Assembly: GCA_015486145.1 (NCBI GenBank)
Contig: WFSH01000194.1
Coordinates: 1 to 6,502, forward strand
Direction of reading: 5' to 3'
Source of the DNA: Mesoaciditogaceae bacterium
GTDB lineage: Bacteria; Thermotogota; Thermotogae; Mesoaciditogales; Mesoaciditogaceae
DNA length: 6,502 nt
Positions 1 to 4,954 of this stretch are shown one piece after another; position 1 is the first letter of the stretch; every line of letters starts with the position of its first letter. The position numbers and the translations under genes are program-made. Under the pieces are notes generated by a model. The model saw only the letters and a list, made by a program, of their open reading frames with translations, made no database searches and had not been told where the DNA came from.

Positions 1-28
1 GGTGAACAGTGATGAGTGGGCAGTGCAA
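1..28. repeat. Degenerate 7-bp tandem repeat block, left edge
   Basis: Four consecutive heptads can be read in register: GGTGAAC, AGTGATG, AGTGGGC, AGTGCAA. They share the consensus AGTGAAC with the larger array at 186-269. The block starts at the first base of the window, so it is probably truncated by the window edge. Its copies are more diverged than those of the larger array. It has no coding potential that I can see. Confidence 0.6.
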
Positions 29-98
29 AAATCGGGGTCGGGTCTTGAAACTTGAATTTTTGATCACATAAAAAATTGTGGTTGGATTTTTTTATTTC

Positions 99-126
99 GT
101 AGGGGCACGGCATGCCGTGCCCGTAC
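99..126. repeat. 28-bp near-perfect palindrome (REP/MITE-like)
   Basis: The two halves are reverse complements centred between 112 and 113. The inner 20 bp (103-122, half-site GGGCACGGCA) pair perfectly. The outer bases 99-101 (GTA) pair with 124-126 (TAC), with a single G-G mismatch at 102/123. It is strikingly GC-rich within an AT-rich intergenic stretch. No T-run follows on either strand, so it does not look like an intrinsic terminator. It resembles the dispersed GC-rich palindromes seen in many bacterial genomes, but whether it is repeated elsewhere in this genome cannot be told from the window. Confidence 0.75.
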
Positions 127-185
127 AGAAACGAAGACCATATCCACACAGAAAAAACGAGATCTGGTCTTGAAATGTATAAATC

Positions 186-269
186 AGTGAACAGTAAATA
201 GTGAGGAGTGAACGGTAAATAGTGAGTGGTGAACAGTAAATAGTGAGGAGTGATCAGTGAACAGTGAGC
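186..269. repeat. Tandem array of four 21-bp units built from 7-bp repeats
   Basis: Four units in exact 21-bp register occupy 186-206, 207-227, 228-248 and 249-269. Relative to the first unit the second differs at two positions, the third at one and the fourth at four. Each unit is itself three heptads of the form AGTGAAC / AGTAAAT / AGTGAGG, so the array is twelve heptads long. An in-frame TAA in the first three units argues against translation of that frame. Heptad arrays of this kind resemble the short tandemly repeated repetitive (STRR) sequences described in cyanobacteria. The array lies about 75 bp upstream of the promoter at 345-373, and a regulatory role is unproven. Confidence 0.85.
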
Positions 270-344
270 ATCAAGTTATTTGGGAAGAAACGGAGGAATA
301 AGCGTGTCGACGAGTACATGTTATTCAAAATATATAAATAAAGT

Positions 345-373
345 TTGACAATAATATAAATATCGTGTATAAT
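345..373 (+). promoter_or_regulatory. Consensus sigma-A promoter for the vWA lipoprotein gene
   Basis: A perfect -35 box TTGACA (345-350) and a perfect -10 box TATAAT (368-373) are separated by the optimal 17 bp. The start of transcription is expected near 380, giving a leader of about 70 nt before the GTG start at 450. This is the best promoter match in the window and predicts strong constitutive transcription, unless the upstream repeats or a regulator limit it. Confidence 0.88.
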
Positions 374-392
374 TAATTAAACATTCACAAAA

Positions 393-426
393 TTTCCCAC
401 AATTTTGCGTGTTAGAAAATGGGAAA
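393..426 (+). other. 5' leader hairpin
   Basis: TTTCCCA (393-399) pairs with TGGGAAA (420-426). After a three-base bulge (400-402), TTTT (403-406) pairs with AAAA (416-419), leaving a 9-nt loop. The hairpin lies between the predicted transcription start and the Shine-Dalgarno sequence at 435-443, which it leaves free. It may protect the 5' end of the mRNA; no ligand-binding class was recognised. A possible TTG start at 405 falls inside this hairpin and has no ribosome binding site. Confidence 0.4.
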
Positions 427-449
427 ACATAAATGAGGGGGTGTTACGA

Positions 450-1070
450 GTGAAGAAGTACGTTTTACTGATCTTGGTGATCGCTGGGCTTGGCCTTTTG
501 CTGTCTGGATGTGTGAATTTGACACAAAGTGTTTTGAGGGTTGCTTTTGTCAACGATTACAGTGGGAGCATGTCGAGCTCAGCGATAAGTCATATGGAAA
601 CGGCCGTTAAAACTTTCATCGGGTACATGCAGGCAAATGATAGAGGGGAATATCTCGCGTTTGGCGGGAACATAAAAAACGAATCCGGTGGATTTGTTGC
701 GCCTTCGGTACTTGTTGGAGATGTCAAGGGAACTGGAATCAACGGAAGCGCCACAAAGTTGTACGACGCGATATACCAGGGGTTGTCGGATTTAAGTGCT
801 CAACCCGCTGGTTATGTTAAAGCGTTGATAGTCATGACGGACGGCTACGACAACGCTTCCAGCCACACGGCAAATGACGTGATCAACTACGCCAAGAGTC
901 TGAAAATACCCATCTTCACGATAGGACTTGGCTCTGTAAACACGTCAGTGCTTCAAAACATGGCAAATCAGACTGGTGGAAAATACTATCATGCCGCGAA
1001 CTCTTCTGATCTCCTTGCGATATACCGCTCCCTGATAAAAGCGGTAACCGGTAGGTTGTACCTCTATTAG
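450..1070 (+). CDS. vWA-domain lipoprotein
   Basis: Predicted exported lipoprotein of 206 residues with a single von Willebrand factor A domain. Residues 1-21 form a type II signal peptide: KK, a hydrophobic stretch, then the lipobox LSGC with Cys21 as the likely lipidated residue. The vWA fold fills the rest. Its MIDAS metal site is complete, with Asp36-x-Ser38-x-Ser40 (DYSGS), Thr102 (GSATKLYDA) and Asp131 (TDGYDN), so divalent-metal-dependent ligand binding is expected. The chosen start is GTG at 450, preceded by GAGGGGGTG at 435-443. An in-frame upstream TTG at 405 lacks a binding site and would spoil the signal peptide. The gene has a consensus promoter, is followed 13 bp later by a small exported protein, and probably shares its transcript. 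The ligand is unknown. The protein is short for a vWA protein, with no second domain, so it probably works by binding a partner at the cell envelope. Confidence 0.85.
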   Translation: MKKYVLLILVIAGLGLLLSGCVNLTQSVLRVAFVNDYSGSMSSSAISHMETAVKTFIGYMQANDRGEYLAFGGNIKNESGGFVAPSVLVGDVKGTGINGSATKLYDAIYQGLSDLSAQPAGYVKALIVMTDGYDNASSHTANDVINYAKSLKIPIFTIGLGSVNTSVLQNMANQTGGKYYHAANSSDLLAIYRSLIKAVTGRLYLY

Positions 1071-1073
1071 GAT

Positions 1074-1079
1074 GGTGAT
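1074..1079 (+). promoter_or_regulatory. Ribosome binding site fixing the start at 1084
   Basis: GGTGAT at 1074-1079 matches the 16S anti-Shine-Dalgarno sequence and sits 4 nt before the ATG at 1084. It overlaps the alternative upstream ATG at 1072, which is therefore unlikely to be the start. It lies directly after the stop codon of the lipoprotein gene (1068-1070), as expected for translational coupling. Confidence 0.65.
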
Positions 1080-1083
1080 TGAG

Positions 1084-1563
1084 ATGAAAAAATACATTGT
1101 TATCACCGTACTGTTCGCCATTTTGGCGATCGCAACTGTGGGTTTTTCAAAGTCGAGCATAGGTGCTTTTGGAGCCATGGAAATGCCAAATTCATCACCA
1201 ATATGGGTTGGAGCAACGCTTCGCTCAATTGGTGAAAGTGTGATCGGTTTTGAAGTTGCGGCCATGATCGAAAAAAATGCGTTGTTTGCAAGCAACTTCA
1301 CGTCTTTTCAAATAATGCCAAGTTTGTACATTTGCGTTCCGGTAGGCTCGTCACTTACACTTTACGCCGGAGCGGCTCCCGTGATCTACGTTTTAGGAAC
1401 TTCGATAAACGTCAAAAAAGATGCTTTTTACGCAAGAGGTGGAATACAGCTCTCCACAGGAGCGCTTGAAATATTTGCGGGTGCTTCAGAGCTCATTTTC
1501 ATCCGAGGATTTACCCCTTCTAAAAAATTCGGAATTGAAGGAGGCGTGGCACTGGCCTTCTGA
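1084..1563 (+). CDS. Small exported protein, possible beta-barrel or envelope protein
   Basis: Not recognised as a named family. The 159-residue product starts with a clear Sec-type signal (MKK, then a hydrophobic run to about residue 20; cleavage probably near residues 21-25). No lipobox cysteine is present. The mature part is rich in Gly, Ala, Ser, Ile and Val, shows alternating polar/non-polar stretches (for example residues 42-60, 91-106, 117-133), has few charges and ends in a C-terminal Phe (VALAF). These traits fit a small outer-membrane beta-barrel or a beta-rich envelope protein; in Thermotogae this would be the outer toga. The ATG at 1084 is preferred over ATG 1072 because the ribosome binding site overlaps the latter. 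It follows the vWA lipoprotein gene by 13 bp and precedes a terminator, so the two probably form a two-gene envelope operon. The barrel assignment is inference from composition only. Confidence 0.65.
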   Translation: MKKYIVITVLFAILAIATVGFSKSSIGAFGAMEMPNSSPIWVGATLRSIGESVIGFEVAAMIEKNALFASNFTSFQIMPSLYICVPVGSSLTLYAGAAPVIYVLGTSINVKKDAFYARGGIQLSTGALEIFAGASELIFIRGFTPSKKFGIEGGVALAF

Positions 1564-1584
1564 ACCTGAGGAAACACCATTAAA

Positions 1585-1619
1585 CCGGTCTCACCACGAG
1601 ACCGGCTTTTGGTTTTATT
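1585..1619 (+). terminator. Rho-independent terminator of the vWA operon
   Basis: An 8-bp GC-rich stem, CCGGTCTC (1585-1592) with GAGACCGG (1598-1605), encloses the loop ACCAC. It is followed by C and then TTTT at 1607-1610 and a further T-rich run to 1619. It begins 21 bp after the stop of the small exported protein. pyrH converges from the other side and stops at 1627. On the minus strand the same stem is followed only by TTTAATGG, so it would be a weak terminator for pyrH. Confidence 0.85.
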
Positions 1620-1626
1620 TTAGCGT

Positions 1627-2331
1627 TCAATCCTCGTTTGTTAGAAGTGTGCCAATCTTCTCACCCATAACAGCGCGCAGAAAATTTCCACTTTGAAAAA
1701 AATTCATGACGATCACTGAAATGGAGTGGGCTTTACACAATGCAAAAGCAGAGGTGTCCATGATACTCAATTCGAGTTTTATCGCTTCGTCAAAACTCAG
1801 ATGATTGAATTTCTCAGCGTTTGAAAATTTTTTAGGATCTTTGGAGTAAACTCCATCCACTTTGGTTCCCTTTATGAGAACGTTTGCACCCATTTCAGCG
1901 GCGCGAAGAGCCGCAGCCGTGTCAGTGGTAAAGAGTGGATTGGACGTTCCACCCGCAAATATGATAACCTTTCCGTTTGAAAGTGATGATTCGATGAGAT
2001 CGTAGGTGAGTCTTTCAATCGATGGAAGATTTGTTATGTGGGAGGCTACCACCGCATCTATTCCTCTTTTCTTGAGGGCGGAGCAAAGGTAAAGAGAGTT
2101 TATCACCGTTCCCATCATTCCGATCTGATCGGCGTAAATTGGTCCAACATAAGAAAGTTCTTCGCCACGAAAGAGGTTGCCAGCTCCCACAACCACCCCA
2201 AGTTTTACACCTTTCTCAACCACGCTGGATATTTCTTCAACTATCCAATTCCCCCTGTTGGAATCCAAACCTTTTTTGCCTTCTCCCGAAAACACCTCTC
2301 CACTGAGCTTCAGGAGCACCCTCTTGTACAT
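1627..2331 (-). CDS. pyrH: UMP kinase (uridylate kinase)
   Basis: Cytoplasmic UMP kinase, which phosphorylates UMP to UDP with ATP in pyrimidine nucleotide synthesis. Bacterial members are hexamers of the amino-acid kinase fold, unrelated to eukaryotic UMP/CMP kinases. The 234 residues match the usual family length. Visible motifs are KLSGE (8-12), the glycine loop GAGN followed by RG (49-56), ADQIGMMGT (67-75, UMP side), GGTSNP (127-132), TTDTAA (135-140), KVDGVY (157-162, nucleotide loop) and MDTSAFALC (191-199). The loop reads GGTSNPLF rather than the common GGTGNPFF; from memory Thermotoga UMP kinase also has GGTSNP. The ATG start has a perfect GAGGTGA site 4 nt upstream. The gene lies 50 bp downstream of tsf, separated by a hairpin terminator that shares an arm with a hairpin masking this ribosome binding site. 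frr does not follow; instead the gene converges on the vWA operon. Confidence 0.97.
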   Translation of the reverse strand: MYKRVLLKLSGEVFSGEGKKGLDSNRGNWIVEEISSVVEKGVKLGVVVGAGNLFRGEELSYVGPIYADQIGMMGTVINSLYLCSALKKRGIDAVVASHITNLPSIERLTYDLIESSLSNGKVIIFAGGTSNPLFTTDTAAALRAAEMGANVLIKGTKVDGVYSKDPKKFSNAEKFNHLSFDEAIKLELSIMDTSAFALCKAHSISVIVMNFFQSGNFLRAVMGEKIGTLLTNED

Positions 2332-2381
2332 ACACTCACCTCTCTTTGCAAATAAAAAGGTGAGCCTTCGCTCACCTCAAA
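2332..2381 (-). promoter_or_regulatory. Competing-hairpin region before pyrH
   Basis: On the minus strand, GCTCACCT (2365-2358) can pair with the upstream arm AGGTGAGC (2377-2370) to make a terminator. Alternatively it can pair with the pyrH Shine-Dalgarno AGGTGAG (2341-2335). In the second fold the pairing continues through the T-run (2357-2354) with GAGA (2342-2345), giving 11 base pairs, two of them G-U, and an 8-nt loop (2353-2346). The two folds are mutually exclusive. The base pairing is read directly from the sequence; regulation of pyrH by it is inference. Confidence 0.5.
2354..2377 (-). terminator. Intrinsic terminator or attenuator between tsf and pyrH
   Basis: A perfect 8-bp stem, AGGTGAGC (2377-2370) with GCTCACCT (2365-2358), closes on a four-base loop GAAG. 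The last arm base starts a run of five T residues (2358-2354), followed by ATTT. The stem begins 4 nt after the tsf stop codon (TGA at 2384-2382). A ribosome stopped there would cover the first arm, so termination is probably partial and depends on tsf translation. No promoter is seen between this hairpin and pyrH, so pyrH probably relies on readthrough. Confidence 0.75.
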
Positions 2382-2975
2382 TCAATGACCAATCTCAAAT
2401 CGAACAAATCTTCTCACCGTTATATTCTCACCCATCTTCGAAATAGCTTCCTTGATCATGTCATCGATCGTTTTGGAATCATCGAGAAAATACTTTTGCT
2501 CCATCAGACAATTCTCAGAATAAAATTTCTCAAGTTTTCCCTCAACGATCTTTTCCACCACTTTTTCAGGTTTACCAGAATTGGCAAGTTGTGCTTTGTA
2601 TATCTCCTTTTCTTTTTCGATCGTTTCCGAGGTGATCTCCTCTCTGGTGACGTATTTAGGATTTTCCATGGCTATGTGTTTGCATATGTTGCGTCCGAGT
2701 TCTTTAAATTCATCCGTTCGAGCAACAAAATCAGTTTCACAATTAAGTTCGATCATAACCCCCACTCTGTTGTTGAAGTGGACATAATCGATTATCGCAC
2801 CATTTTCAGCTGCCCGATTGAGTTTCTTGCTGGCTTTACTGATGCCTTTTTTCCTGAGCACTTCCTTGGCTTTTTCAATGTCTCCATCCGCTTCAACCAG
2901 TGCTTTTTTGCAATCCATCATTCCGGCACCAGTTTGTTCTCGAAGTTCTTTCACCATTTTGGCAGATATTTCCAC
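2382..2975 (-). CDS. tsf: Translation elongation factor Ts
   Basis: EF-Ts is the nucleotide exchange factor that releases GDP from EF-Tu during translation in the cytoplasm. The N-terminal UBA-like domain is plain (residues about 4-40, with [16 protein letters not shown] at 11-26). The core follows with the signature TDFV at 81-84, whose Asp-Phe pair intrudes near the EF-Tu magnesium site in the E. coli complex. At 197 residues it is the short form, as in Thermus and Thermotoga, lacking the extra core subdomain and coiled-coil region of the 283-residue E. coli protein. The start is GTG at 2975, with a strong AAAGGAGG site 8 nt upstream. It has its own extended -10 promoter overlapping the end of kdd. 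rpsB, its usual upstream partner, is absent; kdd takes that place. pyrH follows after an attenuator-like hairpin. Confidence 0.97.
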   Translation of the reverse strand: MEISAKMVKELREQTGAGMMDCKKALVEADGDIEKAKEVLRKKGISKASKKLNRAAENGAIIDYVHFNNRVGVMIELNCETDFVARTDEFKELGRNICKHIAMENPKYVTREEITSETIEKEKEIYKAQLANSGKPEKVVEKIVEGKLEKFYSENCLMEQKYFLDDSKTIDDMIKEAISKMGENITVRRFVRFEIGH

Positions 2976-3012
2976 TTACTCGTCCTCCTTTCAGATCTTC
3001 GCACTTCTTGAA

Positions 3013-3040
3013 ATTCTAACATATGATGATAACTTTTCAA
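3013..3040 (-). promoter_or_regulatory. Extended -10 promoter for tsf-pyrH
   Basis: On the minus strand a -35 box TTGAAA (3040-3035) is followed after 16 bp by the -10 box TAGAAT (3018-3013). The bases TGT directly before it (3021-3019) form an extended -10 element. The -35 box overlaps the kdd stop codon (TGA at 3039-3037). Transcription should start near 3006, giving a leader of about 30 nt with the AAAGGAGG ribosome binding site. This separates tsf and pyrH from the genes upstream, although readthrough from kdd is possible because no terminator is seen between them. Confidence 0.7.
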
Positions 3041-4074
3041 TTAACATATAAAGATTGGAAAATTTCTTGAATTTCTTTGCTCTCTCTAACAGTTTCAAGC
3101 GCAATTTCCGCGTGCCCTGTCATATAACCGTTACCTATGATCATGTTGACATCTTTTCCCACACCTTCAGCACCAAGCGCAGCTTTTGTGAAAGATGTTG
3201 CCATCGAGAAAAAGTAAACCGTGCCGTACTCTTTTGTCGCCAGAATTGAAGCCATTTCGGTGTTTGGAACGTTAACAACGTTGATCGTAACATCGGCCAT
3301 TTTACCATTTGTGAACTTTGAAACGGCCTCTTCCACCTTTACCGCATCCGTTGCATCGACTTCTACCACGTTTGTTATTCCTATCTTTTCAAGATGTTTG
3401 GCCTTTTTTTGGGAATGAACGAGCGCGACGATCTTTCCAGTGGCTCCCGCGTATTTCTTCGCAACGTAAGAGCAAAGAATGCCAGATTTCCCAGCGGCTC
3501 CTATGATGACAACCGTATCTCCGGGATTTACCAATCTCGCTGTCTGAGCCGGTGCTCCAGCCACATCCAAAACCGCCAATGCGAGTTTTCTGTCCATATC
3601 AGACGGAAGCTTTGCATAAACCCCACTTTCAAAAATGATCGCTTTCGCTTCCACTTCAACCTGATCGGTATCCAAGTGGACTTTCTTGATCTTTTCAATT
3701 TTGAGCGGAGTTAAAGAGAGAGAAACGAGAGTCGCTATCTCATCTCCAACCTTGACGTTAACTTTGTTTTCAAGCGCCTTACCTATTTTGGCTATTTTGC
3801 CTATGAGCATACCACCAGAACCGGTAACCGGATTGTGCATTTTGCCACGTTCGTTCACAATTTCCATTATTTTGTTGGCAACTTTTTCACCATCTGAACC
3901 AACTTCGTTCTTTATTTGGGTGAAAGACGCAGCGTCAATGTTTAACATCGAAACATTCACGAGTATTTCGTTGTCGTACAACACATCCATGTCGTTGTTC
4001 AATTTCAACGCAGGTTGAGGGAGAACTCCCTTTGGTTCTAAAACTCTGTGTGTTCCATACTTATTTCCGATCAT
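3037..4074 (-). CDS. kdd: L-erythro-3,5-diaminohexanoate dehydrogenase
   Basis: Kdd oxidatively deaminates L-erythro-3,5-diaminohexanoate to 5-amino-3-oxohexanoate with NAD+, a middle step of the lysine fermentation pathway to acetate and butyrate (EC 1.4.1.11). The 345-residue length and several stretches match my memory of the clostridial and fusobacterial enzyme: the N-terminal IGNKYGTHRVLEPKG (2-16), HNPVTGSGGMLIG (80-92) and the Rossmann dinucleotide loop GAAGKSG (192-198). It resembles medium-chain dehydrogenases but lacks obvious zinc-binding cysteines. The ATG at 4074 is preceded by AGGAGGAG. It sits 26 bp downstream of the yqeY gene, probably on one transcript, and runs into the tsf promoter. 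None of the other lysine-fermentation genes (kamA, kamD/E, kce, kal) is in the window, so the gene may act in a dispersed pathway or on a related substrate. Confidence 0.88.
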   Translation of the reverse strand: MIGNKYGTHRVLEPKGVLPQPALKLNNDMDVLYDNEILVNVSMLNIDAASFTQIKNEVGSDGEKVANKIMEIVNERGKMHNPVTGSGGMLIGKIAKIGKALENKVNVKVGDEIATLVSLSLTPLKIEKIKKVHLDTDQVEVEAKAIIFESGVYAKLPSDMDRKLALAVLDVAGAPAQTARLVNPGDTVVIIGAAGKSGILCSYVAKKYAGATGKIVALVHSQKKAKHLEKIGITNVVEVDATDAVKVEEAVSKFTNGKMADVTINVVNVPNTEMASILATKEYGTVYFFSMATSFTKAALGAEGVGKDVNMIIGNGYMTGHAEIALETVRESKEIQEIFQSLYVN

Positions 4075-4100
4075 TTGCTCTTCTCCTCCTCACGCTATCT

Positions 4101-4553
4101 TTATTTTTTGGATTTTAAAAGCCTTTCGGCAATATCTCTCACACGATTTCCAGATGCTTTACCTTTGAGTTCTTTCATCACGGCTCCCATGACTTTTCCC
4201 AATTCCTTCACCGAAGTTGCGTTCAGTTTTTTAACAAATTCAGACACGACATTTTCTATTTCTCTATCGGAAATCTCCGGTGTGGCAAATTCACTGAGGA
4301 CATCTCGTTCTTTTTCTTCTTCTTTTAGAAGCTCCTCCCGCCCAGCGCGTTTGAAATCTTCTATTGCTTCATTTCTCTCTTTTATCTGCTTTTTGACGAT
4401 CAAATCAAATTCTTCTTGCGTGATGGCCCTCTTTTTGGAAACTTCTTCGTTTTTAACGGCAGATATCAACATTCTAAGCACTCTCGTCCTGACATCATCA
4501 TGGGCGAGCATGGATTTTTTCAACTTTTCCCTCAATTCTTCAAGAATTCCCAT
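4101..4553 (-). CDS. yqeY: GatB/YqeY domain-containing protein
   Basis: A 150-residue, highly charged, mostly helical protein that matches the stand-alone YqeY family. The family corresponds to the C-terminal tail domain of GatB, the tRNA-dependent amidotransferase subunit that contacts tRNA. Family landmarks are visible in order: LRMLISAVKNEE (26-37), KKQIKERNEAIEDFKRAGR (54-72), the SEFATPEISDREI segment (87-99) and LGKVMGAVMKELKGKASG (118-135). The cellular role is not established; a part in tRNA aminoacylation or transamidation is often suggested. The ATG at 4553 has GGAGG 11 nt upstream, inside the end of the preceding gene. The 104-residue unknown gene ends 6 bp upstream and kdd starts 26 bp downstream, so the three probably form one operon. 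The gene symbol follows the B. subtilis name. Confidence 0.93.
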   Translation of the reverse strand: MGILEELREKLKKSMLAHDDVRTRVLRMLISAVKNEEVSKKRAITQEEFDLIVKKQIKERNEAIEDFKRAGREELLKEEEKERDVLSEFATPEISDREIENVVSEFVKKLNATSVKELGKVMGAVMKELKGKASGNRVRDIAERLLKSKK

Positions 4554-4559
4554 AACGTG

Positions 4560-4874
4560 TTATTCCTCCCTGAACATGTTGTCGAGTTTTCTCAAGATGT
4601 GATCGTTGAAGTAGTCATACGCTTCGGTTGCTTTCTTATTTCCAACATCTTGGGCATACAACATGAGCATGTATCCCAACAAATAAGCGTCAGCGTCAGT
4701 CAAGCCTCTGAATTTTTTTATTCTCGACCTGAGTGAACGTAAACTCATACGGTTGGAAAAAGAACGCGCAAAATCCGTGTGCTTTTTGAGATGGTAATTT
4801 ATCACATCAACCAAAATCTTTGGCCCTTTATCGATTATAAAATTTCTCAATTCCGTAGATGCCGCATTGTCCAT
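4560..4874 (-). CDS. Hypothetical helical protein, 104 residues
   Basis: I do not recognise this protein. It has no signal peptide or membrane segment and is predicted to be mainly helical. The middle is basic and Arg/Ser-rich (residues 37-56, with RSFSNRMSLRSLRSRIKKFR), followed by LTDADAYLLGYMLMLYAQDVG (58-78), a polar/aromatic stretch, and an acidic-basic tail. The basic middle could bind nucleic acid or a ribosomal surface, but that is inference. Its reality is supported by tight spacing to yqeY: only 6 bp separate the two genes, and the yqeY ribosome binding site lies inside its last codons. The start is uncertain. The ATG at 4874 is the first possible start after an in-frame stop at 4889-4887, but it has no Shine-Dalgarno sequence. 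The next candidate is TTG at codon 9. It lies 80 bp downstream of the degV-family gene. Confidence 0.7.
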   Translation of the reverse strand: MDNAASTELRNFIIDKGPKILVDVINYHLKKHTDFARSFSNRMSLRSLRSRIKKFRGLTDADAYLLGYMLMLYAQDVGNKKATEAYDYFNDHILRKLDNMFREE

Positions 4875-4954
4875 ATTTTTTAAGCATCAAATTCTTAACC
4901 AAGAACCGTGGTGCTTTTCTCTTCTCCTACCTTTCTGTTTGTAAACGTGTGATC
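4875..4954 (-). other. 80-bp gap with an unused ribosome-binding-like site
   Basis: On the minus strand AAAGGTAGGAG (4933-4924) looks like a ribosome binding site, but no start codon follows at a normal distance. A TTG at 4902-4900 opens a frame of only about two dozen codons. TTCTT and AAGAA near 4905-4892 form a weak inverted repeat. No clear promoter or terminator is seen, so whether the 104-residue gene is transcribed from the degV promoter is open. Confidence 0.4.

Larger units (their letters stand above)
1..344. other. Gene-poor intergenic region with repeats and a palindrome
   Basis: No credible protein gene is seen here on either strand. The stretch holds a short 7-bp-repeat block at the left edge, a 28-bp near-perfect palindrome around 99-126, a 21-bp tandem array at 186-269, and a spare ribosome-binding-like GGAGG at 292-296. 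A 10-bp direct repeat, GGTCTTGAAA, occurs at 41-50 and 166-175, on either side of the palindrome. The region ends at the promoter of the downstream vWA lipoprotein gene. The left repeat block runs into the window edge, so the repeat tract may be longer than seen. Confidence 0.7.

Noticed and set aside
62..97. Possible weak terminator (CACA/TGTG stem followed by a T-run)
   Set aside because: The solid stem is only four A/C-G/T pairs plus wobble pairs with an 8-nt loop, and no gene upstream is visible; too weak to call.
99..126. Palindrome as an intrinsic terminator
   Set aside because: No T-run follows on either strand; the plus side continues with AGAAACG and the minus side with GAAATAAAA.
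1..269. Heptad repeats as a CRISPR array
   Set aside because: The units are 21 bp, directly abutting, with no unique spacers, so they are simple tandem repeats.
405..449. Upstream TTG start that would add 15 residues to the vWA lipoprotein
   Set aside because: No ribosome binding site, it falls inside a leader hairpin, and it would put charged residues before the signal peptide; GTG 450 has a strong site and a standard lipoprotein N terminus.
2385..3011. Long plus-strand open frame (208 codons) opposite tsf
   Set aside because: It mirrors almost the whole tsf gene, has no ribosome binding site, and its composition (Phe/His/Arg-rich) is typical of an antisense shadow. tsf itself is unmistakable.
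4048..4602. Plus-strand open frame of 184 codons opposite yqeY
   Set aside because: Ser/Phe/Leu-rich translation typical of the reverse of a Lys/Glu-rich helical gene; it is antisense to a clear YqeY protein and has no start signals.
4885..4902. Short minus-strand frame from TTG 4902 (or ATG 4887) as a small gene
   Set aside because: It gives only about 20 to 25 codons, overlaps the start of the 104-residue gene in another frame, and the ribosome-binding-like site is too far upstream.
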